64,000 bases of DNA from Candidatus Xianfuyuplasma coldseepsis (lineage in GTDB: Bacteria > Bacillota_I > Bacilli_A > Izemoplasmatales > Izemoplasmataceae), in contig NZ_CP048914.1 in NCBI RefSeq assembly GCF_014023125.1, forward strand, positions 186,001 to 250,000, written 5' to 3'. The translations under genes were made by a program, and so were the position numbers. Below are positions 44,630 to 52,746 of this stretch, one piece after another. Each line of letters starts with the position of its first letter. Within the stretch, counting starts at the first letter, position 1. Under the pieces are notes generated by a model, which worked only from the letters and a program-made list of their open reading frames with translations, did no database searches and was not told the origin of the DNA.

Positions 44630-45250
44630 ATGAAGAAATATTGTAAACATTGTATATATGAGACAATAATGCATGGTGTAGTTACATTTCGTCAAGGACA
44701 ACAAATATTTTTAGAGGGTTCTTCTTTAACAAGTGTTTATCGTATACGAAAGGGTCTTGTAAAAATCAATCGGATTCATCACAGTGGTGATGAAAAGATT
44801 TTTGATATTTTAGGACCCGATGACTACATAGCACTTCTCGCGGTGCTACAAGGTAAGAATGAGTATGTAGCTAGTGCAATCGCATTAACTGAAGTTACAG
44901 TAACTCAAATGAGTACATCAGATGTCCTCCAAGCTTATCAGTCCAACAATATTTTTCAAGCAACCTGTTTACAGTGTGCTGTAACAAGATCTACGATGTT
45001 TCAAGATAAATTGTTTCACACCACAAATATTGATATTGAAGAAAAAATACTCGCAACTTTGCAACTCCTAGCTAAAAAATTTGGTACTATTGAAAAGGGG
45101 AGCGTCTTACTCAAACTTCCATTTACCAAAACAGTTTTAGCAAGTATTGTTGGCATTCGAAGAGAAACACTATCTAGAAAATTATCTGATATGCAACATA
45201 AAAATATTATTCAAGTTGACAAAAACATTTATAAATTTGATCGTTTGTGA
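44630..45250 (+). CDS. CRP/FNR-family regulator with two CxxC pairs
   Basis: 206 aa. Cyclic-nucleotide-binding-like barrel (about 17-115), dimer helix and C-terminal winged helix (VLASIVGIRRETLSRKLSDM). Cysteines at 5/8 (CKHC) and 113/116 (CLQC) could bind a metal or Fe-S cluster; this spacing is not the exact FNR pattern. The E-x2-SR recognition helix predicts a TGTGA/TTGAT-type site. A TGTGA-N6-TCACA palindrome lies across its stop codon, in front of the hemerythrin gene. Likely senses oxygen or nitric oxide for the genes downstream. Confidence 0.82.
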   Translation: MKKYCKHCIYETIMHGVVTFRQGQQIFLEGSSLTSVYRIRKGLVKINRIHHSGDEKIFDILGPDDYIALLAVLQGKNEYVASAIALTEVTVTQMSTSDVLQAYQSNNIFQATCLQCAVTRSTMFQDKLFHTTNIDIEEKILATLQLLAKKFGTIEKGSVLLKLPFTKTVLASIVGIRRETLSRKLSDMQHKNIIQVDKNIYKFDRL

Positions 45251-45289
45251 TTTCAATCACAGACGATTTTTTATTTTCATGAGATACTA
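45245..45289 (+). promoter_or_regulatory. FNR/CRP-type palindrome and promoter; also terminator-like
   Basis: TGTGATTTCAATCACA at 45245-45260 is a perfect TGTGA-N6-TCACA site. A -10 TACTAT at 45284-45289 places its centre about 41-43 bases upstream of the expected start, the class II activator position. The same bases form a 10-pair hairpin (from 45241) followed by ATTTTTTATTTT, so it may also end the regulator's transcript. The regulator's stop codon lies inside it. Confidence 0.7.
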
Positions 45290-45314
45290 TACCTGAAAAC
45301 AAGGAGGTATCACA

Positions 45315-46514
45315 ATGAGTGAATTAATAAACAATAGACAAGAGCAGTTAAAAGCAATTATAAAACAAATCCATAATGGGTTACCACTAGATCAAGCTAA
45401 ATCAATCTTTAAAGAGCAGTTTGGTACGGTTACTACCGAAGAAATCACGTCAATGGAGCATTCCCTCATTGAAGAAGGAATGGACATCGCAGAAGTTCAA
45501 AAATTATGTGATGTACACGCTGCTGTGTTTGATGGGGCGATTTCAGATATCCATAAAGCACAAGATATTACGGACATTCCTGGTCATCCGGCGCAGGTTT
45601 TACGTGAGGAAAACGACCAAATTCAAACCGTATTAGAAGTTGAAATCAAGCCATATCTAGACAAATTAGATAAAACGTCAATTCTGATGCTTTCCATTGG
45701 TTTTGAGCGTTTAAGTGAAATTAACAATCACTACACACGAAAGGAAAATCTGTTCTTCCCAGGCTTAGAAAAAAGAGGTGTTACATCGATTCCAAAAGTA
45801 ATGTGGGGTGTTGATAATGAAATACGTTTAGCTATTAAAAATGTTCTCTCACAATTACGTTCTACTCAACGAATAGATGATAATGAACTCCAGCTCTTAA
45901 TGAAATCAACCGTTTCACGTGTAGAGGACATGATTGTTAAAGAAAACAATATCCTTTTACCGTTATTATCTGACACACTTTCTTTGTATGATTGGATTTT
46001 AGCTGATGAAGGCTCTGAAGAAATTGGTTACTTTTTGGAAAAACCTAGTACTTCCTGGAAACAAATCTCAGTGAAACCCGTTCCTGAACAAGACACAAAC
46101 ACAGAAATTCAATCCGTTCAATTTGATGCCGGAGAGCTGTTACCCCAGGAATTAAATGCCATTCTAAATACCGTTCCATTTGACATGACCTTCATTGATA
46201 AAGATGGACACGTTAAATACTTTACTCAAGGTAAAGAACGAATCTTTGATCGACCTAAAACAATCCTTGGTCGACACGTCAATATGTGTCACCCACCACA
46301 AAGTGTTCATATCGTAGATGCTATCGTAAACAGTTTTAAAGATGGCTCAAAGGACCAAGAAGATTTTTGGATTGATTTCCACAAGATGTTTGTCCACATA
46401 CGATATTATGCAATACGTGACAAAAACGGTGAATACTTAGGCACACTTGAAGTCACGCAAGATGTTAAACCAATTCGGGAATTACAAGGTGAGAAACGAT
46501 TGATGGATCAATGA
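45315..46514 (+). CDS. DUF438-hemerythrin-PAS protein
   Basis: 399 aa. DUF438 (about 8-75: LCDVHAAVFDGAI), hemerythrin-like HHE region (about 88-235: NNHYTRKENLFFPGLEKRG, DMIVKENNILLPLL) and a C-terminal PAS domain (280-390) with MCHPPQSVHIV. Hemerythrin domains bind a di-iron centre reacting with oxygen or nitric oxide; PAS here probably senses a ligand. First gene of an operon after the FNR-type site, with AGGAGGT before the ATG. Confidence 0.85.
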   Translation: MSELINNRQEQLKAIIKQIHNGLPLDQAKSIFKEQFGTVTTEEITSMEHSLIEEGMDIAEVQKLCDVHAAVFDGAISDIHKAQDITDIPGHPAQVLREENDQIQTVLEVEIKPYLDKLDKTSILMLSIGFERLSEINNHYTRKENLFFPGLEKRGVTSIPKVMWGVDNEIRLAIKNVLSQLRSTQRIDDNELQLLMKSTVSRVEDMIVKENNILLPLLSDTLSLYDWILADEGSEEIGYFLEKPSTSWKQISVKPVPEQDTNTEIQSVQFDAGELLPQELNAILNTVPFDMTFIDKDGHVKYFTQGKERIFDRPKTILGRHVNMCHPPQSVHIVDAIVNSFKDGSKDQEDFWIDFHKMFVHIRYYAIRDKNGEYLGTLEVTQDVKPIRELQGEKRLMDQ

Positions 46515-46855
46515 GAGAACTCTGGATTTTATTGGGATTACTTTCGATGGGATTGGGGATTATTGGGATTGTTCTACCAATCTTACCGACTACTCCATTC
46601 TTCTTGGTGACAGCATATTCATTCACAAGAGGGTCTGACCGCTTTTCCAACTGGTTTCATAATATCCCACTTGTTCAAAAACACCTTACATCCCTGGCGA
46701 TGACAAAACGTAAAAAATGGACACTTAACATTGCTGTTGATACAATTCTCATCACATACTTTTTTCTGTTCGACACCACGGTGGTAAGAATCACACTGAT
46801 TGCATTGATTCTTATAAAACACATTGTTTTCTTTAAATACGTGAAAACGGAATAA
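46511..46855 (+). CDS. ybaN: YbaN-family (DUF454) membrane protein
   Basis: 114 aa, membrane helices near 5-35 and 75-108. ILPTTPFFLVTAYSFTRGSD and the following FSNWFHN are the DUF454 signature. Overlaps the previous gene by 4 bp. Function unknown; often seen beside hemerythrin or hybrid-cluster genes. Confidence 0.85.
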   Translation: MRELWILLGLLSMGLGIIGIVLPILPTTPFFLVTAYSFTRGSDRFSNWFHNIPLVQKHLTSLAMTKRKKWTLNIAVDTILITYFFLFDTTVVRITLIALILIKHIVFFKYVKTE

Positions 46856-46878
46856 GGACAAATAAAAGGAGGACACCT

Positions 46879-48063
46879 ATGGAACTCTTAAAGAATCAAG
46901 AAAAAATCATCGCTATACACAATTTCATGATGGAACTAGAAGACCGCAATCATTCTTTAACCAAGCCAGAAATTTACCGCAAATACGAATCCGTTTTATC
47001 AGAAATTACTCCAATTGATATCTTTTTCTTGCCAATGTACCAAAACAATACTTCATTCTCTATTGATGACATTAAGGAAACCGCTGGTAAATTTGTTAAT
47101 GTCTTTTATCATGGACTAGAACAACATCAACCATCATCCTATGATTCTAATTTGTTAATCTATTTACTTCGAGAAAATGATGCTATTGAAAAGCACCTAA
47201 ATAAAATAAAGCCCTATTTTAAGAGAAGTGAAATATTAGAACACAAAGAAGAAATTTTGACAACAATTGAACAATGCATGCAGTTTGAACGTAAGTTTCT
47301 CAAACGTGAAATGATATTATTCTCTGTATTAGAACACCATCTCCCTACAACAAAACCGTTAGAAGTATTGTGGTCGCTACATGATGATGCAAGATCTACA
47401 CTAAAACTTTTATTACAGGAATTAAGACAACAACAACCCGATATCACAAGTCTTATATTCCTCATAGGTGATTACTATAATTTAATATATGGTATTAATA
47501 CAAAAGAGAAATTAATTCTATTTCCTGTAGCGAACCAAGTACTGTCAACCGAAGAAAAACAGAACATTTTTGAAGAATCAAAAGAATATGGTTATGTATT
47601 TATCGATGACATTCCTAAACCAAGTAGTGATACAAATAATGATGTTATTTTAGATGGTTTTATCAAGACATCAACCGGTGAATTATCGATACAAGAGTTC
47701 GATGGAATCATGAGATATATTCCGATTGATATCACGTTTGTCGACAAGGACGACAAAGTACGATATTTCAACAATCGCAAGGAACGTCACTTCCCTCGTA
47801 ATCCTAGCATAATTGGTCGCTTAGTTAAACACTGTCACCCACCAAAAAGCGTTCATATCGTTGAACAAATCGTAACAGCATTCAAAAAAGGTGACAAAGA
47901 TATCGCAGAATTTTGGATCACATTTAATAACATGTTCTTGTATATTACCTATTATGCTGTTCGATTAAAAAAGGGTGAATATCTAGGAACACTTGAAGTA
48001 TCACAAGACGTCACTCGTATTAGAACTTTAGAAGGACAACAACGCCTACTAGACTGGGCATAA
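46879..48063 (+). CDS. Divergent hemerythrin/PAS paralogue
   Basis: 394 aa. The C-terminal PAS region (about 285-390) closely parallels that of the 45315 protein, including HCHPPKSVHIV, FWI and YLGTLEVSQDV. The N-terminal 270 residues are helical and only weakly similar, with few of the expected hemerythrin histidines (EHHLP, LHDDAR). It may have lost iron binding and act as a partner or sensor. Confidence 0.72.
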   Translation: MELLKNQEKIIAIHNFMMELEDRNHSLTKPEIYRKYESVLSEITPIDIFFLPMYQNNTSFSIDDIKETAGKFVNVFYHGLEQHQPSSYDSNLLIYLLRENDAIEKHLNKIKPYFKRSEILEHKEEILTTIEQCMQFERKFLKREMILFSVLEHHLPTTKPLEVLWSLHDDARSTLKLLLQELRQQQPDITSLIFLIGDYYNLIYGINTKEKLILFPVANQVLSTEEKQNIFEESKEYGYVFIDDIPKPSSDTNNDVILDGFIKTSTGELSIQEFDGIMRYIPIDITFVDKDDKVRYFNNRKERHFPRNPSIIGRLVKHCHPPKSVHIVEQIVTAFKKGDKDIAEFWITFNNMFLYITYYAVRLKKGEYLGTLEVSQDVTRIRTLEGQQRLLDWA

Positions 48064-48080
48064 AAAAAGGAGAATAGAAA

Positions 48081-48404
48081 ATGATAGAAACAGTTTATAA
48101 TTTATACCAAGGGAATGAAAAAAAGATTGAAAAATTAGTAATGAAGGAAAATGGGCAGTATATTCATATGGTGTTCCCAAAAGGTGAGGGATTACCAACT
48201 CACATGTCCAACGCTGAATTATTTATGACAGTTTTACAAGGCACTTTAACGCTTGGTCTTAACGATTTAAATACCAACAAATACACTCTAGGTACCATGC
48301 TTAATATCCCGTATCAATCAAAAATGTATGTTCGCAATGAAGATGAGGATATTTTAGAGTTGCTTGTGATAAAGATTGTGCCTGAAGGTAACGAAAAAAT
48401 ATAG
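48081..48404 (+). CDS. Small cupin protein
   Basis: 107 aa single cupin barrel: IHMVFPKGEGLPTHMSNAE and VLQGTLTLGLND, with a reduced metal-ligand set (one clear His). Last gene of module 4. Cupins of this size accompany DUF438/YbaN genes in Firmicutes; role unknown. Confidence 0.75.
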   Translation: MIETVYNLYQGNEKKIEKLVMKENGQYIHMVFPKGEGLPTHMSNAELFMTVLQGTLTLGLNDLNTNKYTLGTMLNIPYQSKMYVRNEDEDILELLVIKIVPEGNEKI

Positions 48405-48410
48405 ATTAAA

Positions 48411-48530
48411 TCAGTACCCAAAATCAAAATCCCGAATCAGCACACTTATAAACCCGTAACCCCATTTTGAAAACCGATTTGATGCGGGTATACTTCGGGG
48501 TGGGTACTCTCCACCATTTCAGTTTGCATC
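48411..48530 (+). repeat. Module junction E: right-end element plus core
   Basis: Right end of module 4: GATGCGG (48481-48487), GGTGG (48499-48503), core GTACTCT (48504-48510), CCACC (48511-48515), then CAGTTTGCATC. GATGC pairs with GCATC where junction B has GGATAC/GTATCC, a paired change that preserves the outer inverted repeat. Confidence 0.8.
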
Positions 48531-48580
48531 CCGAGAATTTGAGAGGTTAGTATATACCTACAATCAATTCTCGGGTTTTT
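48530..48580 (+). terminator. Hairpin after the last core
   Basis: CCCGAGAATT / AATTCTCGGG then TTTTT, nearly identical over about 60 bp to the hairpin following tRNA-Val. Marks the right boundary of the array. From here to 48713 I see no gene. Confidence 0.8.
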
Positions 48581-48713
48581 GTATGTAAAAAACATGTACG
48601 TATTTATGTGAGGGTAACAATCCGATCAAGAAATTGTTTAAACATATATATCCAGTATTGATAAGATGAACGTCGTATGCTACCATTTTTATATATTTAT
48701 AGTGGAGGCTCTT

Positions 48714-49754
48714 ATGAACAATATGATTGGTAATACTCCCTTACTTTCGATTACGTATCGATACAAAGGGGAAGAAAGAATCATTTACGCAAAAGCAGAG
48801 TTCTACAATCTCACTGGTAGTATTAAAGACCGGATGGCTCAGCATATCATTATGGAATCCTACAAGGATGGAACCTTGCAACGGGGGATGCCAATCATAG
48901 AAGCAACAAGCGGTAATACCGGAATCGCCTTTAGTGCACTGGGCGCTATGTATGAACATCCTGTACACATTTTTATGCCAGAATGGATGACAACAGAACG
49001 AAAGCAAATGATTCGAAAGTACGGTGCAACGTTACATGAAGTTACCAAAGAACAGGGTGGATTTGAAGGGTGTGTCCTCCTAGCTAATCAACTAGCAGAG
49101 TCGATCAATGGGTTTCGACCACAACAGTTCTATAATCCTTATAATATGGATGCTCACTTCAAGACTACCGGCCTGGAAATCTGTACCCAACTAGACAAAC
49201 TAGGCGTTATTCCCGATGCATTTGTCGCAGGGGTAGGTACTGGTGGTACCATAATGGGTGTAGGGAAACGATTGCATGTTCGCTATCCACACGTGAAATT
49301 ATTTCCCGTAGAACCAGCGCAATCACCGGTCATGAGTACCGGCAACAAAGGACTAGACCACCGGATTCAAGGAATTGGGGATGGATTTATCCCCGAACTC
49401 ATAGATATGAGAAAGTTGGATGAAGTCATTGTTATTTCCGATGGAGATGCCATTATTATGGCGCAATTACTCGCCAAAAAACTAGGACTTGGGGTTGGAA
49501 TTTCCAGTGGAGCAAACTTTCTAGCTGCCGTTTCTGTGCAAAATAAATATGGAAAAGATTTTAATGTGATCACCGTATTCTCTGATGATTCGAAAAAATA
49601 TCTATCCTCCGACTTAACAAAAATCGAACCCATTCAAGAAGGATATTACAGTCCTCACATTGAACTTATTGAGATGGATGGAGAGTGTATCTGTGATGTC
49701 CGTATTCATACCGGTACATGTGTCAAGTTTATGGATTTGGAAACTTATAATTGA
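48714..49754 (+). CDS. Cysteine synthase-family PLP enzyme
   Basis: 346 aa fold type II PLP enzyme: NLTGSIKDRMAQ holds the PLP lysine, EATSGNTGIAFSALG binds the substrate carboxylate, and GVGTGGTIMGVGKRL the phosphate. It resembles CysK/CBS but carries a C-terminal extension (about 300-346) with the three cysteines of GECICDVRIHTGTC that CysK lacks. O-acetylserine sulfhydrylase or a related beta-replacement is likely. ATG at 48714 behind GGAGG. Confidence 0.8.
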   Translation: MNNMIGNTPLLSITYRYKGEERIIYAKAEFYNLTGSIKDRMAQHIIMESYKDGTLQRGMPIIEATSGNTGIAFSALGAMYEHPVHIFMPEWMTTERKQMIRKYGATLHEVTKEQGGFEGCVLLANQLAESINGFRPQQFYNPYNMDAHFKTTGLEICTQLDKLGVIPDAFVAGVGTGGTIMGVGKRLHVRYPHVKLFPVEPAQSPVMSTGNKGLDHRIQGIGDGFIPELIDMRKLDEVIVISDGDAIIMAQLLAKKLGLGVGISSGANFLAAVSVQNKYGKDFNVITVFSDDSKKYLSSDLTKIEPIQEGYYSPHIELIEMDGECICDVRIHTGTCVKFMDLETYN

Positions 49755-49880
49755 ATCTAGTTCCAATAAGATTGAACTTAATCGTACACCGAAAAATCAA
49801 CCCACTTTAAATTCATGGTATACCTTTTGTTTAGAATCCTTTATAATATAACTATATAATAAGTGAAAAGAGGGGTACAT

Positions 49881-50762
49881 ATGAAAAAATTTGCATTACT
49901 ATCAATTGCTACAATTAGTGTATTACTATTCAGTGGTTGTGGACTATCAACCAATGAAGTGACATTTGATATCGGTGATGGAACAACCATCGTTCAAGAT
50001 GTTGCCGAGGGAGAAACCGCTACTGCACCAAGTGATCCTGAAGTTCTAGGATTTGAATTTCTAGGATGGTTTACCGATGTTGAGATGACCGAAGAATTTG
50101 ATTTCTCCTCTGAAATCAACGAAGCGACTGTAATCTATGCGGGGTGGCAATATCTATTTACACCATTAACAGGTATTACTCAAACCGTCATGGATGAAAT
50201 TTCTGCTGGTGATCAATTATGGTATCGCATCAATGTTCCTGAAGCGATGCGTTTAAGCATCTACACGACTGGAAATACCGATACGTATGGATATATTCTT
50301 GATGAAGATGAAAACATCATTGAAGAAGATGATGATTCCTTTGACTTTGACAAAAACTTCCAGTTTGTCGTTGATTTTGAGCCAGGCATTCATTACATTG
50401 CTGTTGAAGGATACGACGAAACAACTGCTGGAACATTCAACTTAGAAATCCGTGAAGTTCCTGAACTATTATCTGTATCAGCAATAGATGATATGCTTGA
50501 AGCAGGAAATGCTTGGGTGTATGATTTTGAAGTAACCACAGCTGGTACCTTCCACATCTATACCGCAGGGGATACCGATACCTATGGATATCTCATGGAT
50601 GATATGGATAACATTTTACTCGAAGATGATGATATGGGATCCGGTGGTAACTTCTATATCATTGCGACATTAGGCGTTGGTTCCTATCAAATTCAAGTCG
50701 AAGGATATGACGAAACAACCGTCGGTGCATATTCCATTATCGTTGATCAAGAAGTAGAGTAA
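49881..50762 (+). CDS. Lipoprotein with InlB-type repeat and two PPC-like domains
   Basis: 293 aa. Lipobox FSGC, then a Listeria-Bacteroides/InlB-type beta repeat (about 30-90: FEFLGWFTDVEMTEEFDF), then two domains of about 95 aa resembling bacterial pre-peptidase C-terminal modules (QLWYRINVPE...DTYGYILDED; AWVYDFEVTT...DTYGYLMDDM). Highly acidic. Surface exposed, probably ligand or polymer binding. ATG at 49881 (MKKFALL). Confidence 0.75.
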   Translation: MKKFALLSIATISVLLFSGCGLSTNEVTFDIGDGTTIVQDVAEGETATAPSDPEVLGFEFLGWFTDVEMTEEFDFSSEINEATVIYAGWQYLFTPLTGITQTVMDEISAGDQLWYRINVPEAMRLSIYTTGNTDTYGYILDEDENIIEEDDDSFDFDKNFQFVVDFEPGIHYIAVEGYDETTAGTFNLEIREVPELLSVSAIDDMLEAGNAWVYDFEVTTAGTFHIYTAGDTDTYGYLMDDMDNILLEDDDMGSGGNFYIIATLGVGSYQIQVEGYDETTVGAYSIIVDQEVE

Positions 50763-50775
50763 TTCTACTTCTTTT
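50751..50775 (+). terminator. Hairpin between the two lipoprotein genes
   Basis: GAAGTAGA-gtaat-TCTACTTC then TTTTC, over the stop codon. May lower read-through into the binding-protein gene. Confidence 0.65.
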
Positions 50776-50802
50776 CAATAGTAGATAGAAACGGGTGATA
50801 TC

Positions 50803-52155
50803 GTGAAACAACTACAACGTATGATCTTCTTTACAATACTGGTGCTTCTCAGTGCATGTAACATCGTTACCGTCCCATCTCTTACACAGTACGAGGTGTC
50901 TTTTATCGGATATGATGGCACTACTATTTCATCCACAGATATTATCAATGGAAATCCAGTAACACCATTGAGTCCGCCCACTGTAGAAGGTTATGTATTT
51001 ATTGGGTGGTTTACAGATGATACCTATACCACATCCTTTAATTTTGACGAACCAATCACACAAGATACTATGATTTATGGTTGGTGGGATAAACCGGTTG
51101 CACTAGAACCTTATATCATCGGTTATATCGGTCCTTTGTCGGGAGAACTGGGAACAATTGGAAACGAGACCCTTAACGGCATTGATCTTGCCGTGGAAGA
51201 ACTCAATCAAGCGGGTGGTATCCTTGGACATACCGTACAAGTTCTGGCCTATGATAGTGGTAGTGATGGGTCAAATGCAATGTCCAACTACAATACGCTA
51301 AAAGGCAATGAGAATCTCATTGCTATCATTGCCGGTGGCCTCTACGATGACATCTATGACGTTCAAGTTGCAGCAGATATTGATGGTATTGCCTTTATCT
51401 CTACGGCAGTTACCGATGAACGTAATGAGAATGATACCACACCCGCCTATATTATCGCAGCAAGCAATCAACTGCGAATGCGTCTTGGAATTACGCAGGC
51501 GATATTAAACATCACCACAGACCATCCCGGATTCATTTACGATAATCTAGCTGAGGATGCTGCTACGACACGTTCTGCCATCATCCAAGCCGCACAAGCA
51601 ATGGGTGTTCAAATGTATGAAATCGGCCATCTAGAGAACTTCACCGATACCGAGTGGAATCATGTGGCCATCAGTAGTTGGGATTTTCGTGGTGTTGATT
51701 ATGTGATATCGGTAGGTACGGGTGTCTATATGCCTGCCATTTTTACCAAAGCCGCATCGATGGATGTGGATTGGAACTACCTCAGTGTTGATCAATGGAA
51801 CTATCAAGCCACTGAAATCCTCGATGGACATTACATAGATGAATATTCTACTTCGGATACCAGTTCGTATGTTCAAGCATTCACAACCAATTATGCTAAT
51901 GAGTACAGTGAGCAAGCAACTCGTTATGCTGCTCTTGGGTACGATAGTATATACATCCTGTATGAAACGATGAACAATATGAACAATATAACTCCAGCTA
52001 CTGTAAAACAAAACATAATAAATGTGGAAATAGCTCAATCGATTACGGGATTCAAGGGATTTGATGCGTATGGAAATGCAATTAAAGAACTTGTTCTTGT
52101 CTATCGTAATGATGGTACCGAACAGGTTGAAGCGCGATTACAAGAAGACGAATAA
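50803..52155 (+). CDS. Lipoprotein: InlB-type repeat fused to ABC ligand-binding domain
   Basis: 450 aa from a GTG start. Lipobox LSAC (about 16-19), an InlB-type repeat (30-97: YVFIGWFTDDTYTTSFNF), then a type I periplasmic-binding fold (100-450) of the branched-chain amino-acid/amide group (IGYIGPLSGELGTIG, GIDLAVEELNQAGGILG, LGYDSIYILYE). No permease or ATPase gene is adjacent, so it may work as a sensor or with a transporter elsewhere. The repeat fusion is unusual. Confidence 0.8.
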   Translation: MKQLQRMIFFTILVLLSACNIVTVPSLTQYEVSFIGYDGTTISSTDIINGNPVTPLSPPTVEGYVFIGWFTDDTYTTSFNFDEPITQDTMIYGWWDKPVALEPYIIGYIGPLSGELGTIGNETLNGIDLAVEELNQAGGILGHTVQVLAYDSGSDGSNAMSNYNTLKGNENLIAIIAGGLYDDIYDVQVAADIDGIAFISTAVTDERNENDTTPAYIIAASNQLRMRLGITQAILNITTDHPGFIYDNLAEDAATTRSAIIQAAQAMGVQMYEIGHLENFTDTEWNHVAISSWDFRGVDYVISVGTGVYMPAIFTKAASMDVDWNYLSVDQWNYQATEILDGHYIDEYSTSDTSSYVQAFTTNYANEYSEQATRYAALGYDSIYILYETMNNMNNITPATVKQNIINVEIAQSITGFKGFDAYGNAIKELVLVYRNDGTEQVEARLQEDE

Positions 52156-52167
52156 GGAGTGATTCAT

Positions 52168-52656
52168 GTGAAACAACTTTATATGATTGGCGTTGGAGGT
52201 AACACTGTTCAATCCAATATTGAAGTTCACGATATGCAGTTTGTCTATGCTGAAACACTCGAAGATTGTTACGCAGTACTACAACATCGTTGGTATGGCG
52301 ACAGTCTTCATATTGATAGTTATGTACCATTACAATACATCGACGGCTATGAACTAGATTTTTCTAGCACGTCATCACAACAACTGTACATGATTGTATA
52401 TGGGGGTTACATGTCCTCCATTATCGATGAAATTCATACCTATCATTTTGTGCTAGCTAACACACCCCAAGAAGCCAAAGCCATAGCAAAAAAAGATATG
52501 CCACACTTTACCGATATGAATCATGTGGATGAAATTGTCGATGTGTTCGCCAATGCTGGTATTACATGTGGGTTTAGATCCAGCACAAAAACCTTTCATG
52601 ATAACATTTTGAATCATACCTTTATCAAACTACAAAAACGATCATCACAATCGTAG
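52168..52656 (+). CDS. DUF1543 protein
   Basis: About 162 aa with two copies of the DUF1543 unit (LYMIGVGGNTVQSNIEVHD...; LYMIVYGGYMSSIIDEIHTY...). The first ends HIDSYVPLQYIDGYEL. Function unknown. I prefer the GTG at 52168, seven bases after AAGGAG. Confidence 0.78.
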   Translation: MKQLYMIGVGGNTVQSNIEVHDMQFVYAETLEDCYAVLQHRWYGDSLHIDSYVPLQYIDGYELDFSSTSSQQLYMIVYGGYMSSIIDEIHTYHFVLANTPQEAKAIAKKDMPHFTDMNHVDEIVDVFANAGITCGFRSSTKTFHDNILNHTFIKLQKRSSQS

Positions 52657-52683
52657 AAATGCCCTACAATAGGGCATTTTTTA
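52657..52683 (+). terminator. Terminator after DUF1543 gene
   Basis: AAATGCCCT-acaat-AGGGCATTT with T-run. Confidence 0.85.
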
Positions 52684-52746
52684 TCGGATTTCACAAACAT
52701 TTCACCATATCCTGAAAAATGGTATAATAGAAGTGGAGGTGGTACC

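Larger units (their letters stand above)
38783..48515 (+). mobile_element. tRNA-Val-anchored tandem module array
   Basis: The 9.7-kb region downstream of tRNA-Val is punctuated by repeats of the tRNA 3' end. Cores GTACTCT + CCACC occur at 38783, 40969, 43256 (CCACT), 48504, with variants at 44264 and 44306. The intervals are 2186, 2287, 1008, 42 and 4198 bp. Three intervals share a left end (hairpin, then a box of about 22 bp at 38899, 41094 and 44427, i.e. 116-125 bp from the core). Three cores share a right-end element of about 105 bp. The outer ends of single modules are complementary to each other (CCGTATCC with GGATACGG; GCATC with GATGC). All cargo is on the plus strand. No integrase is present, so modules appear non-autonomous. 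Confidence 0.75.

Noticed and set aside
40945-48515. Additional tRNA genes at the repeated ACTCTCCACCA sequences
   Set aside because: Only the acceptor 3' strand and CCA are present; the sequence upstream cannot form T, anticodon or D arms.
38720-48580. A classical integron cassette array (attC sites)
   Set aside because: Order, orientation and paired ends look similar, but I see no IntI gene and no GTTRRRY/RYYYAAC core at the junctions. The shared core is the tRNA 3' end instead.
38720-48580. CRISPR array
   Set aside because: Repeats are 1-4 kb apart with genes between them; no short regular spacers occur here or elsewhere in the window.
48714-49754. The cysteine synthase-like gene as a fifth module
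   Set aside because: It follows a left-end-like hairpin after core E, but no further core, right-end element or clear left-end box appears downstream, so I treat it as chromosomal flank.
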